The notes under the pieces: model-generated
Seen by the model: only the letters and a program-made list of their open reading frames with translations
What the model was told of the DNA's origin: nothing
Database searches by the model: none
Made by a program: the position numbers and the translations under genes
Shown here: positions 48,301 through 61,145 of the stretch, piece after piece
How the letters are laid out: every line of letters starts with the position of its first letter
How positions within the stretch are numbered: position 1 is the first letter of the stretch
Assembly: GCA_027579435.1 (NCBI GenBank)
Contig: JANBPK010001487.1
Location: 1-64,000, forward strand
Direction: 5' to 3'
Origin: Candolleomyces eurysporus
Lineage: Eukaryota; Basidiomycota; Agaricomycetes; Agaricales; Psathyrellaceae
DNA length: 64,000 bases

Positions 48301-51300
48301 GTGAAGCTGCTCTAGCAAGGCTTGGTTTGGACCCTCAGCTGGACAACCTCCCAGATGAAGATCTCAACAAGCTGTATGAGAAGATCACCAAAGTGAAGAC
48401 GATGCGAGACAACACTTCCAAGTCTCGGCCAGAGAGCAGTCTCAGCGTTGCGGACGATACCTGGAGCGAAACCGGTCGACCGATTCCAAGTGAAGCAACA
48501 GATGATACGAGTCTGTACGCCGCTCCCTGGGGTAGCCCGTTCACGGAAGAACCATTGAGGGAAACTCAAACGACTTTGGAGACGCGGCTGAACGAACTCG
48601 ACGAGACGGCCACAGAAGCAGAAGATCTCAAGGTCGAGAAGGAGCACATGGAACATCAGTTGCGACTCGTCAAGGCTCAGATGCGCCGTATGGTGGAGGC
48701 TCGGGCCCGTGGCGAGCTAGATGCGGAGTCAATGGAATTTGAACCTATCATCTATTCGGCAAGACAATTGCGACTCATCCGGAAGGTGCTCGACAGGTGG
48801 AGGGCCAACCGAGCGTTTTCGATGGCGGAGCAAATCCTGATAAATGCGGTGGCAGTGAAGGAGGCTAACGTCATTTGGTAAGTTGATTTACGTTGCTGGA
48901 TACATTACTTTTGGGTATTTACGCACGCGATAGCAAGGAACTTGGAAAGCAGGTCTCGTACAACTTCACGATCGCGTCAGGAGGATCCCTTGCCGCGCCA
49001 AGTTCCGCAGTCGACACGATTGCCGGGTTGGATCAGTTTGGGGACGTGGCAGACCCCATACTTGCTTCGAATACGCAGCCGTCTGCTGCAGTGAAGGTCA
49101 TTGACAAGCGTAACAATGCTATCTACGTCTGGTCACTTGATCGTATGCAGCAGCAGCTGCAACGCATGCGGAACCTCACGACATACATCGACCGACCATC
49201 CTACACGCAGCACTTTTCGTCCGATGAACCCTTCTTCGAATCACCTCCCCCTGAATACTCCTTCATTGGCAATGCCCTCATCTCGCTTGCACCGCTATCA
49301 CGTCGCCTAGGGTCCGCCAGCACCGTGCCAATATTTTGCCGATATACCGCAGAAGCCATCGGATCCTGTAGAGTTGATATTAAGGTGGTGAATGTGGTCG
49401 TATCACCGAAGTACCTTAACGGTTCAACACCGTCGACTCGTGCCGGAACGCGGGCGTCATCACCCGTCCCGCCCAAGACCAATCTACTCCCCGGAAGCAA
49501 ACTCAGCTTTTGCCTGACGATCGACTCTGTAAAGGGACTTTCGTCATACGACTTTTCTGTTGTGCACCTGCAAGTGCGATTGTCGTCATTTGCAGGCCTC
49601 AACGGGATATCTGCGGAAGAAGTCTTCCCCTCGACCGCGATCGACATTGATACATCCTCGCTCTCGGAGCTCAAGTTTCGACGGAATTTTACGATTGTTA
49701 CGACATCCAAGGTTTTGAACCATTTACGACAAGGATACGCCCCCATAGAATTTTTCGCGGCACTCAAGCCTACCTACCTAGAAAGAATGGAGAGATGGGA
49801 CGAGATGAGGGAGCAAACTCGACAGCCTCTAACGGTACCCCCAATACCCGACTCTTCCAACGACATGGCAAATTCGGCGCTATCGCCATCACCTTCAATG
49901 TCTGCAACACAAGGGCTTCCATCTATGAGGAGGTCCGAGACAGATTTCGTAGTAGAGCAAACCCACGACGTCGTTGCCTGGCTACAAGTCTGCGAACTCG
50001 GACTGGACGGAAGCTACGTCCCCGTGTCCGTAATCTCCCAAAACACGCTGGATCCTGGAGTCTTCACGTTACACCAAGGACTGCAAAGACGTATTGCGCT
50101 CACAATATCGTCGAGCAGCGGGCAACAGTTACCCTGGACCGAGTTTACCCGAGTCAAAGTGGGAAATGTCCGACTCTTGGATCCCCAAGGACGTATCCAC
50201 GACTCCACTTCCAAAGCCACTATCACCCTCCCGCTCTTGAAGGAGCAGACGGTAGAGTTCAAGGCCGACGGGACAGGCGTGCTCAGCGCGGAGGTCCTGT
50301 GGGATTCGAGCGTCCACGATTCGGTGTTGCTCAACAGGGTTACGGCGTCGAACCAGAGGATTCTGCTGCAAATTTTCTTCTGGGTTGCAGTTGAGACGTG
50401 CAGCGATCCCGTACAGTTCAGCATGGATTTCGCCGTCGCTATCCAAAGCCGGGATGCAAGTCCGCCAAGCAAACTCCTCAGCTTCTTCGGATCGAGCAAG
50501 ATTCTCGCCAAGACGAGCACACTGTTCCTCGTCAAGCTCAGCCCGCCTCTTACTCGGAGCGCCAAAGATCTGTGGAGACTTGATACTTCGGAGAAGTACG
50601 TTCGGGGAGAGGAGACGCTGGGTGTGTGGAAGCCTCGAGGGATCACCGTGGTGGAGGACTACGAGAGGCTGATCTTGACGGAGAGGAGGGCGGCGGATGT
50701 CCAGGCTATCCGGGTCATCTTGGCAAACTCACCTCCGAAGCCGTTACCTCAAGACGCACTTGCGTGGAAGGCGGAACCGCTGCTGAGGAGGTCCCTGGAG
50801 CTGTGGCAGAAGCAGTTTGGGCACAAGGGCAAGGTCGGTCTAGGCAAAGAGCCCATAAAATTTTTTCGTTGACCACCCATTTTTATGTTGCGTTTAGATC
50901 GTTTTGAGCCAGGACCCAACCGAGTCCATCGATTCGCCGCCTTTGAAGAAACCGAACGGGGATTTGACTGCTGTAGACGGGCTCAAGTTTGTTTCGGAGA
51001 CCAAGCTGGTTCCTCGAACGTACGTTTGTACTCGAGCGCTTTTCTGGGAAAGATGCTGATATCATCATCGTGCAGTGACAGTGCCACCAAGAAGGGACAC
51101 ATGCATGTTTTGATCGATGCGGGCCAGAACACCTGGGAACGGAGATGGTTTGTGCTCAAGAGGTATGATGAAACCGTGTCTTTCGCCTTTGATACTGATT
51201 GACCTTTGGATAGACCGTATCTGCACATGTACGCTCATTCCAACGAGCTGGAGGAAATTGGCGTCATCAGCCTATCTGGAGTCAACGTGGAAAGCGACCC

Positions 51301-51498
51301 ACAGAAGGAGATCCTGCTTGGCGTACGTGCTCAGCTTTGATGCAGGTGAACAGTTGAACTGACTCTGCTCTATAGAAACCCTTCTCGTTTACACTTTTCA
51401 CGGCGTCCAACTCGTATGCACTTGCAGCTCCGAACCAGAAAGAGCTGCAGCAGTGGACGCTCAAGCTGGATCCTACACGTTTGCCAGCCTCTATCTAA
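45302..51498 (+). CDS. Kinesin-3 motor (Unc-104/KIF1-like)
   Basis: Plus-end-directed microtubule motor, in fungi mainly moving early endosomes and vesicles. The start at 45302 reads [20 protein letters not shown]. The motor domain is broken by many introns: the P-loop [16 protein letters not shown] is built from exons of 31 nt (45745-45775) and 11 nt (45833-45843). [28 protein letters not shown] (switch I) and VDLAGSERA (switch II) follow, then [21 protein letters not shown] coiled coil (47160-47400) leads into the FHA domain, where [17 protein letters not shown] needs 21-nt and 7-nt exons. [16 protein letters not shown] and [14 protein letters not shown] complete the FHA. A long central region with the kinesin-3 C2/DUF3694-like domain follows. 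The C-terminal PH domain runs through [14 protein letters not shown], and the end is [10 protein letters not shown] with stop at 51496-51498. The PH domain suggests binding to membrane phosphoinositides. Confidence 0.94.
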
Positions 51499-51804
51499 AG
51501 CAAGTAGCTGTCTTTTTTTTATTCTCGTCTTTTTGGAGGTTTCTGTCGCTTTTTTGGCTTCTACACGTACATATCTATCTATCTATGAGCGCTACGGCTG
51601 CTTTTGTTGTTCTCTACGCTGTCCTAGATGTTTTCCTTCTGTATCAACTCCCTCCTTCTTTTTTATCGCACGCACGCAAGCAAAGAGCATATCGCATACG
51701 TACTTATCGGAGACTCCAGTAGAATACCTAGTAATTGTATACCGACATTGGGTAAATTTTATGGCATGGTACTCGGAGGTGAGAACGCGAGGTAGACGAT
51801 GGTT
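51499..51804. other. Convergent spacer, kinesin-3 / Imp3
   Basis: About 306 bp containing both 3' ends. T-rich tracts on the plus strand fit a 3' UTR. Nothing else seen. Confidence 0.5.
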
Positions 51805-52545
51805 AGAGAAGATCAAAGTCGTCGAGCTCGTCGTTGTACTGCATGACCACACGCTTGAGTTTGGAGGTGTCGACCCAGGTGACATAGTCCTCCATATGTC
51901 TGAGGTTGTTGAACAGATGAGTCAGGCAGAGTTTGGGGATCGACATTACCTTGTTACGAGATATGCAGGGTCGGTGATGGTGTCAGGGCCAACGCGGACA
52001 TGTCCCTGTTCTATAAATTTTGCTGCCTGATAGAGTCGTGAGGAAGGGATCGGACTCGAGGACAGATGACATACTGCGCTGACGGTTTCGGCCATCTTGG
52101 ACATGCACATGAAGACCGCGAGCCGTCGCCTGCAGAAGGCGGCCACAGAGACCTTGTTTTCGACGTCACTGAGCTTTGCGGCGGTGCCGAGGATGCCCAT
52201 GTCGTAGAGCTTGGAGAGCAGCTGGCCCTCCATGCGCGTTCTGAAGGGATCCTGGGCCGGCAGGAGGGCTACGCGGTGTGCATAGGAGCGCAGAGAGCCG
52301 CAGAGCTTGTTGTATCTGGACTGGATGAGCACCGGGACGGCCGGGAGGTAAAACGGCGCACTTGTGGTAGTCCTCGCGGTCCTGGATGTGGTACCTGCGC
52401 ATGACCTTGAGCTCGCGGAGGGAGGCATCTTGTTTCCACTGGACATGGTCAAAGAAAGTCTATGTTTTCTGGACAGGACGCACATTGAGAAAATCGAGTT
52501 TCTTGAGCAGCTTCTTTTCGTGGTATTTCAGCTGGCGGACCATGA
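51805..52545 (-). CDS. IMP3: U3 small nucleolar ribonucleoprotein Imp3
   Basis: Nucleolar protein with an S4 RNA-binding domain that anchors U3 snoRNA on the pre-rRNA during 18S processing. The start at 52545 reads [20 protein letters not shown], then after an intron [19 protein letters not shown] and DREDYHK. Next come [20 protein letters not shown] and [20 protein letters not shown]. The S4 domain covers [20 protein letters not shown] and [20 protein letters not shown]. The end is [13 protein letters not shown] with stop at 51805-51807. Nearly every block matches the conserved eukaryotic protein. It shares a 191-bp divergent promoter with the LIM-binding gene. Confidence 0.95.
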
Positions 52546-52736
52546 TGATGGTACGAAAAAGGAGTTGATGAGCCACGTGTGGGAGTCAGCCCTTCCTCAT
52601 CGTCCTCCACGACCTCCTCCCGCCCCCGTCGCCGTCCTCGACGCCCTCGACGCCCGCTGCCCCTCCCCGGTTCATGTCCCCACCCATTCCTCCTTTCTCG
52701 CCTCTCTCCCCGCAATCCGGCCTTTGACTCGCCCAG
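52546..52736. promoter_or_regulatory. Divergent promoter, Imp3 / LIM-binding gene
   Basis: 191 bp between the two start codons. Strongly pyrimidine-rich on the plus strand (C/T runs at 52600-52720), typical of TATA-less fungal promoters. Confidence 0.5.
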
Positions 52737-53461
52737 ATGAATGGTAACGTTCGCGCAGACATGCTCCGCAATTCCGCCATGGGCCAGACACCCCCCATGC
52801 TCACCATGGGCAGCAATCCCGCCTACATGCAGAACCCGGCCCAGATGAACCACCAGCAGATGTCCATGCCCAACATGAACTCGAACCAACCCATGAACAT
52901 GCTCAACCCGGCCAACGTTCCCCTCCCAAACAACCAAAACCCACGGATGATGATGCAGCAGTCCCAGGTTCACCAGCTTCCAGGGGGTCAGCAGCAGGTC
53001 CGGCCAGCAATGCCCATGCGTTCTGGCCAAAATCCTCAGGCGATGATGGGTCCGGCGAACACACAAGGAGGTCCTCGTATGGGAGGTTTGACCATGCAGC
53101 TGCCCAATTCCTTTCCATCTGGGATGCCACCGCAACCCGGTCAGAATCCTGCGCTGCGACGGGCACCCTCTCAGACCCAGATGAACGCCGTCTCTGGTGG
53201 AATGAGTCTTCCCGTCAATCCTGGCAACAATATGGTTCAGCTTCAGCAGATGCAACTCCAGCACTCCCGTCAGCAGCAGTTAGGCCAGCGGCAGGCGGGA
53301 AATCCTGGCATGCAATCGTCCATGGGAGGCATTGTGCCTACTAATGTTATGAGCAGTCTTCAACAACCACCATCGATGGGCCCACAACAGCTTCCACTCG
53401 GACTCGGACAGGGTCAGTTACCACCCCATGCTTTCCCAAACGGTGTCGGCATCCCCAATCA

Positions 53462-53518
<57 letters not shown>

Positions 53519-56208
53519 GCAGCAGCATCAGCAGCATCATGGGATTACATCTTCGTCTCCCCGACCTATGCCGCCAAATGGTATGGGTGGTATGGTTCCT
53601 GGTCCTTCCCAAGCCCCTGTAAATCGAGCCTCTATGACCCCAGACAATACTAATGCTATGGGTTTCATGGCTAACTATCCTGGTAATCAATTCTCTCCTA
53701 CCGGTCAACGGATGCCCTCGGCCGCTGGCCAATATCCGTTCAACCAAGCATCCACACCCCCGATTCCTGACATGTCAGACCAAGCGCGCGGTCCCTTCGC
53801 AACGCCTGCTCAGCAACTTCAAATGAGCTCGAGTGGAATGGCGAATTCCCCGGACTTCTTTCCTCCATCTATTCCCCCTCGACCAGCGTCACAAAATCCC
53901 ATGACTCCCCATCCCATGCCCACACCTCAGCCACCACACCGTCAGACGCCTCAACCTAACGCCCAACAGCAGCAAGGCGCCCCACAGCCGGGTCCACCTG
54001 CTGCCCATCACCCTTCCCCCATGCAATCCGCGCCGTCATCAGAGCAACTAGGGATGCACCCATCACAGCCTCAATCGCGTCCTCAATCGCAGCCCCAAAT
54101 ACCAAATAATCAGGTGGCTGGTCCCCATGGTCAGACACCAAGATCCAACCAAACTCCTTTACCGCTAGGACCAACAATGGGGGCACCCGGCCGTTTACCC
54201 CAACAACCGACCCCAGCGCCTATCATCCCCCCACCTTCTCAACAATCGCACATGCTGCAGCCGCAACTCACGGGCGGTCCCCCTCAACCCCCTGGCGGCG
54301 GGAACCAACCGCAACAACACCCACACATGAACATGGCACGACCACCGAATATGCCGATGCAACAAGCTATGGTTCCAGCCCCAACAGCTGGACCATCGAA
54401 TCACCAGCGTGCGCACCCGTAAGTTTTTTCCTCCCGTCCACTTTTCTTCCCATCTGAAACGTCTTGAATAGAATACAAAATGCTGTCGGGAGTGGACAGG
54501 CACTTGTTCGGTTACTTCAATTTAGTGGAGTGCTTGCCGGGGAGGGCAAAAACGTTCGTCATCATCCCGACTCTCTATGTGGCGCATTCATCTAAATCTA
54601 TGTCTCATAGAAACTTCAACTCTCGTGGTGGAGCGAGCTCGTCAAGGAATACTTCACCCCCAAGGCGATCATGAAGTTTACGCTGTGGAAAGATAATCAA
54701 CAGCAAGAGGCAAAACCATTCGGTGGGCAGATTCTTCTTTGTCTCGACTCCGCGTCTAGCCATTTACTGACAATAAGACTCCACAGAGATTGGCATCCCG
54801 ATATTGCCGCGTTTTTTCCTGGTGACGACCCAATCCGGTGTTAAATCGATGACACTAACCTTGGACGGTGCGCGAGAACGCCTCTTTACACAAGGGCATG
54901 CCGTCGTCGAATGCGTTTCCGCCGTGTGGACGTACAAGTACACCAACGGGTACACGGTGACTCTGCGCGGGCCGCTCACCGCCCACGTCATTGTTGTTGC
55001 GACTCAGCCGCCTAATGCACAACAGGCACCGACTCAACCGGCTTGGACGCTCAAGATTGACGAATTCGAGTTTGGTGCAACGCATCATGAGAAGTTCATT
55101 CAGTCGGATATGATTTTGGGTGAACGGATGGCTGAAACGCCGGTTATGAGGCCTATGTTTATAGCGCCGAGTCCGAGTCCGCCTTCGAGGAGCATGGAGT
55201 ATCAGAGAATCGTGGATGATGAACATCAGAGGTACGAGGAACCAAGGCTAGTCATTGAGAGGGCTATTATACCTGGTGAACCCGTGAACGCTTTCGGGAT
55301 TCCACAAGCGACGATGCGGTGTCTAGAGGTTAGCTTTATTTCCCTCGATTTCCTGGCCCGATGATGACACTGATTTTCTTTTTTTTTTCTTACGTTCTAG
55401 TTGGCTGAAAGTGTCGGGGCGATGGCCGAATTGATTTCATTTGCAGATGAGACAAAGCTCGGTCCACTAGGTATTGTAGATATCTCTCTTAAATCCCGTT
55501 TTCCAACCTCAACTCACATACGATACTTCTTTGTTTTACCCAGATGCCCTAGCCAGATTTGCGGAGAAACTGAGGAAGACCGGATATACATTGAACCCCA
55601 CGACACCAGAGGCACAACGGCCGGGAATTCAGGTACACCCGACCCAGCACCCAGTCCTAGTCCAACAACCACCTCCTAATGCCATACCCGGGCCGGGTAT
55701 CATAAACGGTGTCATTCCTCCTCCTCCTGGGTCTCAAGCAGCTGCAGTGCAGCAACAACAATTTCAACAACAACATAGCAATATCCCCCCACCGCAACCC
55801 CAGCAAACATTGTACCAATCCGTTCCGCCTTCAGTAATGAATCCCCATCTATCAAACAGTAATAGCCAGACTATTATCCCACCCCCACCTTCGGCGACGA
55901 TGGTCGGTTCACCACAAAATACGACAACATCAGCGTCGAATTCACCTCAAAAACAACACCGGTCAATACCCCAAAACGCGAACAGCAGTAGTGGACCAGC
56001 CTCGGGAGGATCGTCTCAGACGGCGGCATCGCCTGCGATGTCGGGAGGAACGGGGACGACGAACAATACGCCTGCCTTGTCGCACGCTTCGTTGAAGAGG
56101 AAGGGAGGCCCGAGTGACGCTGCTTCGTCGCCGACGATGGCTCCTGGGGAGCAAGCGTCAGGGAAACGGGGTCCGAGGAAGCGGGGCCGGACGAATGCAG
56201 CTGGATAA
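52737..56208 (+). CDS. LIM-domain-binding coregulator (Ldb1/PtaB/Mfg1 type)
   Basis: Nuclear scaffold; fungal relatives (PtaB, Mfg1, Adn1) act with Flo8/Som1-type factors in adhesion, filamentation and development. The start at 52737 reads MNGNVRADMLRNSAMGQTPP. The first exon is long and rich in Met, Asn, Pro and Gln, with a polyQ tract of mixed CAG/CAA codons at 53461-53536. After an intron following AHP the LIM-binding domain begins: IQNAVGSGQALVRLLQFSG, then WWSELVKEYFTPKAIMKFTL and IGIPILPRFFLVTTQSGVKS. GARERLFTQGHAVVECVSAV, WTYKYTNGYTVTLRGPLTAH, DEFEFGATHHEKFI and a helix IPQATMRCLELAESVGAMAE complete it. The tail is Pro/Gln/Ser-rich and ends in a basic, NLS-like KRGPRKRGRTNAAG. The domain order fits the family well. 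Confidence 0.9.
53461..53536 (+). repeat. CAG/CAA polyglutamine tract
   Basis: About 25 Gln codons, mostly CAG with CAA interruptions and one CAT near the end, inside the LIM-binding gene. Likely length-polymorphic. Confidence 0.9.
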
Positions 56209-57300
56209 GTTTTTTTCGTGTTGTCTTTCGTCGGACGCCCTCCGCCCGTCTGTTGTTATGTTAAACCTCGACCTCCCTTGTGTAGTAATATCCGCTTGCT
56301 CTTTGTGTCTTATTTCGCCTGCCTTTTTTTTTATTATCTCTCTGTCCGATCTGCCAGCGTAATTTACTCTCCGTTGCAGGCTCTCTTGTGCTCATAGATC
56401 TTTCTCTGTATTNGTATCCCCGCCTGTCGCATCCTTTTTAGTTATGTCCTGAACTCCCACTTCATTTTCATTTCCGGTTCCGTCAGTCCAAACCAAACTC
56501 TTCTTGATATCTATTCATTCATTTCCCAGAACAGAACCGTGCTGCGCCCTGCTTCCTCTTCTTCACTTGATCCTTCTCCTACGGCGCAATTCATTCTTTC
56601 ACCTCTCTGTCTCTCTCTCACCCTTTCTTGTATAACGACCTCGAGGCTTCATCACCTCGCAGCCCCTTTTGTTGTTCGCATTATGAAACCTCGGACATTT
56701 AGACTCATAATAATACAAAATGTGCCAACAAACAGAACCACCCCAACATTAACGTTAACCATGAGTCTTCCCGCGAAGCGAAGCTTGATAATCGAATGAA
56801 TAACAAAACTTCGGAGATTACACGGCGCCTGTACCCCGTCAGTCGAACCGCTAAAACCCCTCATAGAAGTAGCTAGCCTCAGGAATGGCAGGCAGCACTA
56901 TTCAATTGAATTGCGCAAACGATTGCGTTAACATCCCGTCACTCGAACTCGGGTTATGTGCTTGCTGAAATGACGTCTTGTCGCTCTGTGATGCATTTAT
57001 ATACATACATGACATGATGTGTTGAAGAAATACGGACATGCAAATGGTGATGTGGTGAGTGTGGAGAGAGGAGAAAAGGAGAAAGAAACAGATGTGGGCG
57101 GGGTCAAGGGTGAAGGGCTGACTGAAAACGGTGGATAATTAAATCAGGTATATATATCTGTAAAGAATCCTAGAGCACCAAAAAGCGTCCCCAATAACCG
57201 GTGCGTGTGTAGAACCAAGCCTCCCAACAGGAGGAAGAGGCGTATTGGAAGAGTGGTGGTCGGCTCCTCGACGGGCAGGTCTTCGTTGGTCGTCGTCGGA
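56209..57300. other. Convergent intergenic region
   Basis: 1.1 kb between the LIM-binding gene (plus) and the PNUTS-like gene (minus). T-rich after 56209 and purine-rich near 57070, with an unresolved base at 56413. It fits two long 3' UTRs; no gene seen. Confidence 0.5.
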
Positions 57301-60300
57301 TTAGAATATCTCGTGGGCAAAGTCACATTGATCGCCGAATTTGCATCTGTTAATTTCGGAGGGAAAGAGGGAAAAAATCATAAATTAGCCTCTGCCTCAT
57401 TCTGACGATTTCAGGGACATTTAATGCTCGCCTTCCTTGTGCAAAGAAACTGCAAGGTTTTCTTTTATTGTGTCTATAACCACCATCGTCGCCTCCTCCA
57501 CGTCCTCGACCTCGGCCGAAGCCGCCGCGTCCCCGGCCACGCCCCCGGCCTTCCCACGCACGGCCGGAGTGATCGGGATCGTCGTGATAAGCATGTCCAT
57601 ATTCGGTCGGAAAATGATTGGGTGTCGACCCCCACGCCTGTTGCTCATCCTCGTATCCACCTGGCTGCCCGTACTGAGGGCCTGACGGCGCTGCTTGCAA
57701 CTGCTGGATTAACTGCTGTACCATAGGATTATTGAAGCCTGTCGAATCTGGAGGTTGCGGCTGCGGCTGCTGTTGTTGCTGTACCTGCAGAGCATGCTGC
57801 ATGGCCGGATTCATTGCCAGCGTTTCAAGCAACTGCTGCACGACCGGCTGCGTTGCCTGTGCTGCAGCCAAAACGTTTCCCAGCTCCGCAGCGTTCGCAC
57901 TGTGCCAGAACAGAGCGTCGTTCTCTTCCCCTAACATCATTCTCGTCACATTTTGGTCGGTTTCTTCCTCCGTAAGCACAGAAGCGGGCTCCCCTGGCGA
58001 TTCGGGTATCTGGGACGACTTGTACAGAGCACCGAGCGACGACTGCTCGCGCTGTTCCTGGATATTCTTTTCCTCACTGTTACTGCCACGGAGTTCGTTC
58101 TGTGGGTCCAGAGCTGTAAACAAGGAGGAGGCAATCAGTCAAATGTCTATTCTTCTTCTTCGAATTTTGACTAGGTAACCACGTACGCAGAGGCTCTGAC
58201 CAATCGATGACTTCTTCGAACATCTGTGCATGCAGCGCAGCTCCCTCACCCCTATCCAAGTCTCGCAAGTTAACATGTGTACCCTGTCCAAGCCACATAG
58301 CATTAAGTCCCAAACTCAAGAACGAAGCCAGAGAAATCCAACCCACATCCTTGGGATCATCGTCATATACCGCCCGTTCAATGTATCGTATTGATTCCAA
58401 CTCCGAATCAGCAGCCCATGTAACGCTCTTCTTCTTCTTCCCTCCATTCTTTCCCATAGGCGCCGTCTGCGTTTGCTGAAGAGGGGACTGCGCCGGAGCC
58501 GGTGGCGTCACCACAGCAGGAGAAGCATCCTTCCGTTTCATTGTCTTGAGTATATCCTGGAATGGATCGACGTTCGAAGGCTGCGCAACGTCTCCATCAG
58601 CTGCCTTGGGAGGCGCTGGCGCCTTCTTGAACGAGGGGAGCTTTGGCTTGGACTTTGGCGCCGAGAAGAACCCGGTGTCGGTACCGGCTCCTTTCACCGT
58701 CGTTGTTGATCCAACGGTGGCTAGTGGCTTCGTCTCCTTCTTCACTGAAGTAGGTTTTGTCGACGTCGCCGTCCCTACAGCAGGCTTCTTCGCTGGCGGG
58801 AGCGCACCTGCTCCGGCGCCAATGGAAGCGGCCCCTTTAGTTGGAGGCTCGCCATGCTTCCTCTTCTTGGACTGGGCACCTGAAAAAATCGGGAAAAAAT
58901 CAAATTAAAATTCAGTGAAGGATTTCTGGGCGATAGACTGGCGTGACCCACCCTCTCTCGCGTTGGTGTCTGGTTTCGAGGTTCGATTCGCGTCGGCTAC
59001 CATTTCGCGCCATCTTTGTTCGAGATTCGATGCCATGTCCTTGATGGCTGTAGCATTTCGGGTTGTCGCAATAGGCCGAAGAGGGAGGGCAAAAAGTTAG
59101 ATACATATTTTATCGACAGATTTTGTTGTGGTAGTATGCTCAATTGTCCAGACAGCACCGAAAACGAATTTTCCCACCACCAAGTTCGTAATTGTAAAAA
59201 AGGGAAGCAAGAAGGTGAGATTTGGTTCGCGAAAGTCGATTCGTTTGGACTCGATTTCGTTTGCAACACTCTCATCAAGCTCATTGGGAAGACAACCGAA
59301 AAGAAATCAAACCTTTTCGCCAGCGGCGTCTGGACAAGAGACGAGGATATATGGGGATAACGAGAGTTTAGCTCACCTTGTGAGGGATGCTTGAGGAGTT
59401 TCAAAATGATCTTGCCCAGCTTTGAAGACGCCAGTGATTCGACCGTAAATGGTAGCCGGTCGATAATCTACAAACGACATTAGAATGTTTTTCGCGCTTC
59501 AAGCGAGGAGTCCTCACATGCAAAAGTGGCATTATTGTGTCCTTCAGCTCGCCATCGCCCTTTGCAGCAGTTTTTAACCATTCTCGTGTTATTTCCATCG
59601 CTCCTCCGTTCTCGGACCATGCCCGAAAGTAGTGGTTCGGTGCACCGTCCCTCATTTTGGTCAAAATCTCAAGACGTGTTGAAACTTCAACATCCTGTAA
59701 ACCAAAATTGTCGATCTTGTCGACCAAAGTCTGCACGGCGCCAGCACCGCTAAAGGCAGACGACTGCAGCAAGGGCTTGAGCGATCTTTCAAATTGCTCT
59801 TTCCGTGCACGGGCTTGCTGTTCTTGTTGTTGCTTGAGCAACGCTGCTTGCTGGTCGGGTGTGGTTGAGGGTGAAACTGAGAGAGTGGCAGTGGAAGATG
59901 GAGCAGAAGAAGGCACAGACGATGGCGGTGGAGGGGGATTGGGGGATTGACCGTAGAACATCGCCGGGGGCATACCAGCAGAAGTGGAATGCAAGACCTG
60001 AGGCGAGAGTGTGCCTTGGGCCGCGGTTTGACGGTAGTAGGCTGTGGGGTATGTGCCGAGAGCATGGCCGAAGGATGAGTAGGGTATTTGTTGGGCAGAG
60101 GCCTGTGAGGGATAGCTGGACGCTGGGAACTGATTCTGCAATGGACCATTCATCGGCATGGTAGACAACGAGGGGCTAGAAGCATCATGAATACGGGGGA
60201 GCATGTGGAAAACAACCGTGGCACGCACTCTATGATCATATGCTGTGAAGGTGGAGAATGCTGGGTTCCCGGGTTCTGTGAGGTGGAGGGCTGGGACATT

Positions 60301-60848
60301 TGATAATGGGATTGCTGTTGCTGGGACGACTGGTGCTGCTGCTGGCCCTGGCCCTGAATTTGGGATGTCGGTGGGGTGGGATTGGTCGCGCCATTCAGGG
60401 ACGAATAGTTGGAAAGAGGGACGCTTGAGGACACGAATGACGGGGGCCATGCGCCGTAAGACTGCAGCGGCACAATGTAGTTGTATCCGTACAGCGATGT
60501 CGGCGACAACATCGCTGCGCTGGTGCTTGGACCTGGGAATCCGACGTCAAAACACGCGACGTGCACGGAGCAAGCAGACTCACCGGTGATGTCGTCCAGG
60601 GTGGTAAAATCGGCCATATCGTCGAGTGCAGAGGCGGCGGATGCAGTGGCGGAGGGATTGGAAGCGACGCCGGGGGCGGTGGAGGCGGTCGTGCGATCCT
60701 TGGGGGCCGGGGCGTTGACCCAGTCGTCGACGAGCATGGTGGACGTTGGGGAGGACGAGGACGAGGGCTGGGCATCGTGGTGCTGGACATGGCGGGAGGA
60801 GGGAGAGGCGTGGTCTGGGGGCACGAACCATCCGCCATACATGTCCAT
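57301..60848 (-). CDS. PNUTS/Ppn1-like PP1 regulatory subunit
   Basis: Nuclear regulator of protein phosphatase 1 linked to RNA polymerase II termination (PNUTS in animals; Ppn1 of the fission-yeast CPF complex). The start at 60848 reads MDMYGGWFVPPDHASP. The N-terminal half is Ser/Pro/Gln-rich. A TFIIS N-terminal-like helical domain follows: LLQSSAFSGAGAVQTLVDKI, DVEVSTRLEILTKMRD, LPFTVESLASSKLGKIILKL, LLKHPSQ and IKDMASNLEQRWREMV (59800-59000). A basic linker leads to KKKKSVTWAADSELESIRYI near 58420, whose KSVTW is an RVxF PP1-docking motif equivalent to TVTW of PNUTS. The C-terminus has RGRGRG repeats and a CCCH finger. That finger (C-x7-C-x5-C-x3-H: CSFFAQGR-CKFGDQCDFAHEIF) is completed only by splicing an 85-bp GC-AG intron (57347-57431). 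Order TND, RVxF, RG, CCCH matches PNUTS. Confidence 0.85.
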
Positions 60849-61145
60849 GATAAATTGATGTTTTTCCAAGTTTTTTACGGAAATTCTCTCTAAAAGCAGA
60901 CGGACGGTGCGCTGCCGGGCAGGCTGTCTCCGTGGGTGCGCTCGCCGTGCAAAGGGCGGTTGACGCTGGGGACGGCGGAAAATTTGGCTCTTCGTCGCTG
61001 CGACGGACGGTCGAGGCCACAGCCAGCAAATAGCCATATTCAANTTCCGACTCCGCTTCGTGTCCCGCCGTCCCACGGTCACTGAAACATTCATTCCTTT
61101 CAAATTGAATAGACNAAAAAAAAACAACAAAGTTCAACTTCCCCC
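60849..61145. promoter_or_regulatory. Divergent promoter, PNUTS-like / HMG gene
   Basis: 297 bp between two head-to-head genes. Contains two unresolved bases (61044, 61115), the second beside an A run just upstream of the HMG start. No TATA box evident. Confidence 0.45.

Noticed and set aside
59657..59950. Plus-strand frame of 97 codons opposite the PNUTS-like gene
   Set aside because: Shadow of a coding exon on the minus strand; no family resemblance.
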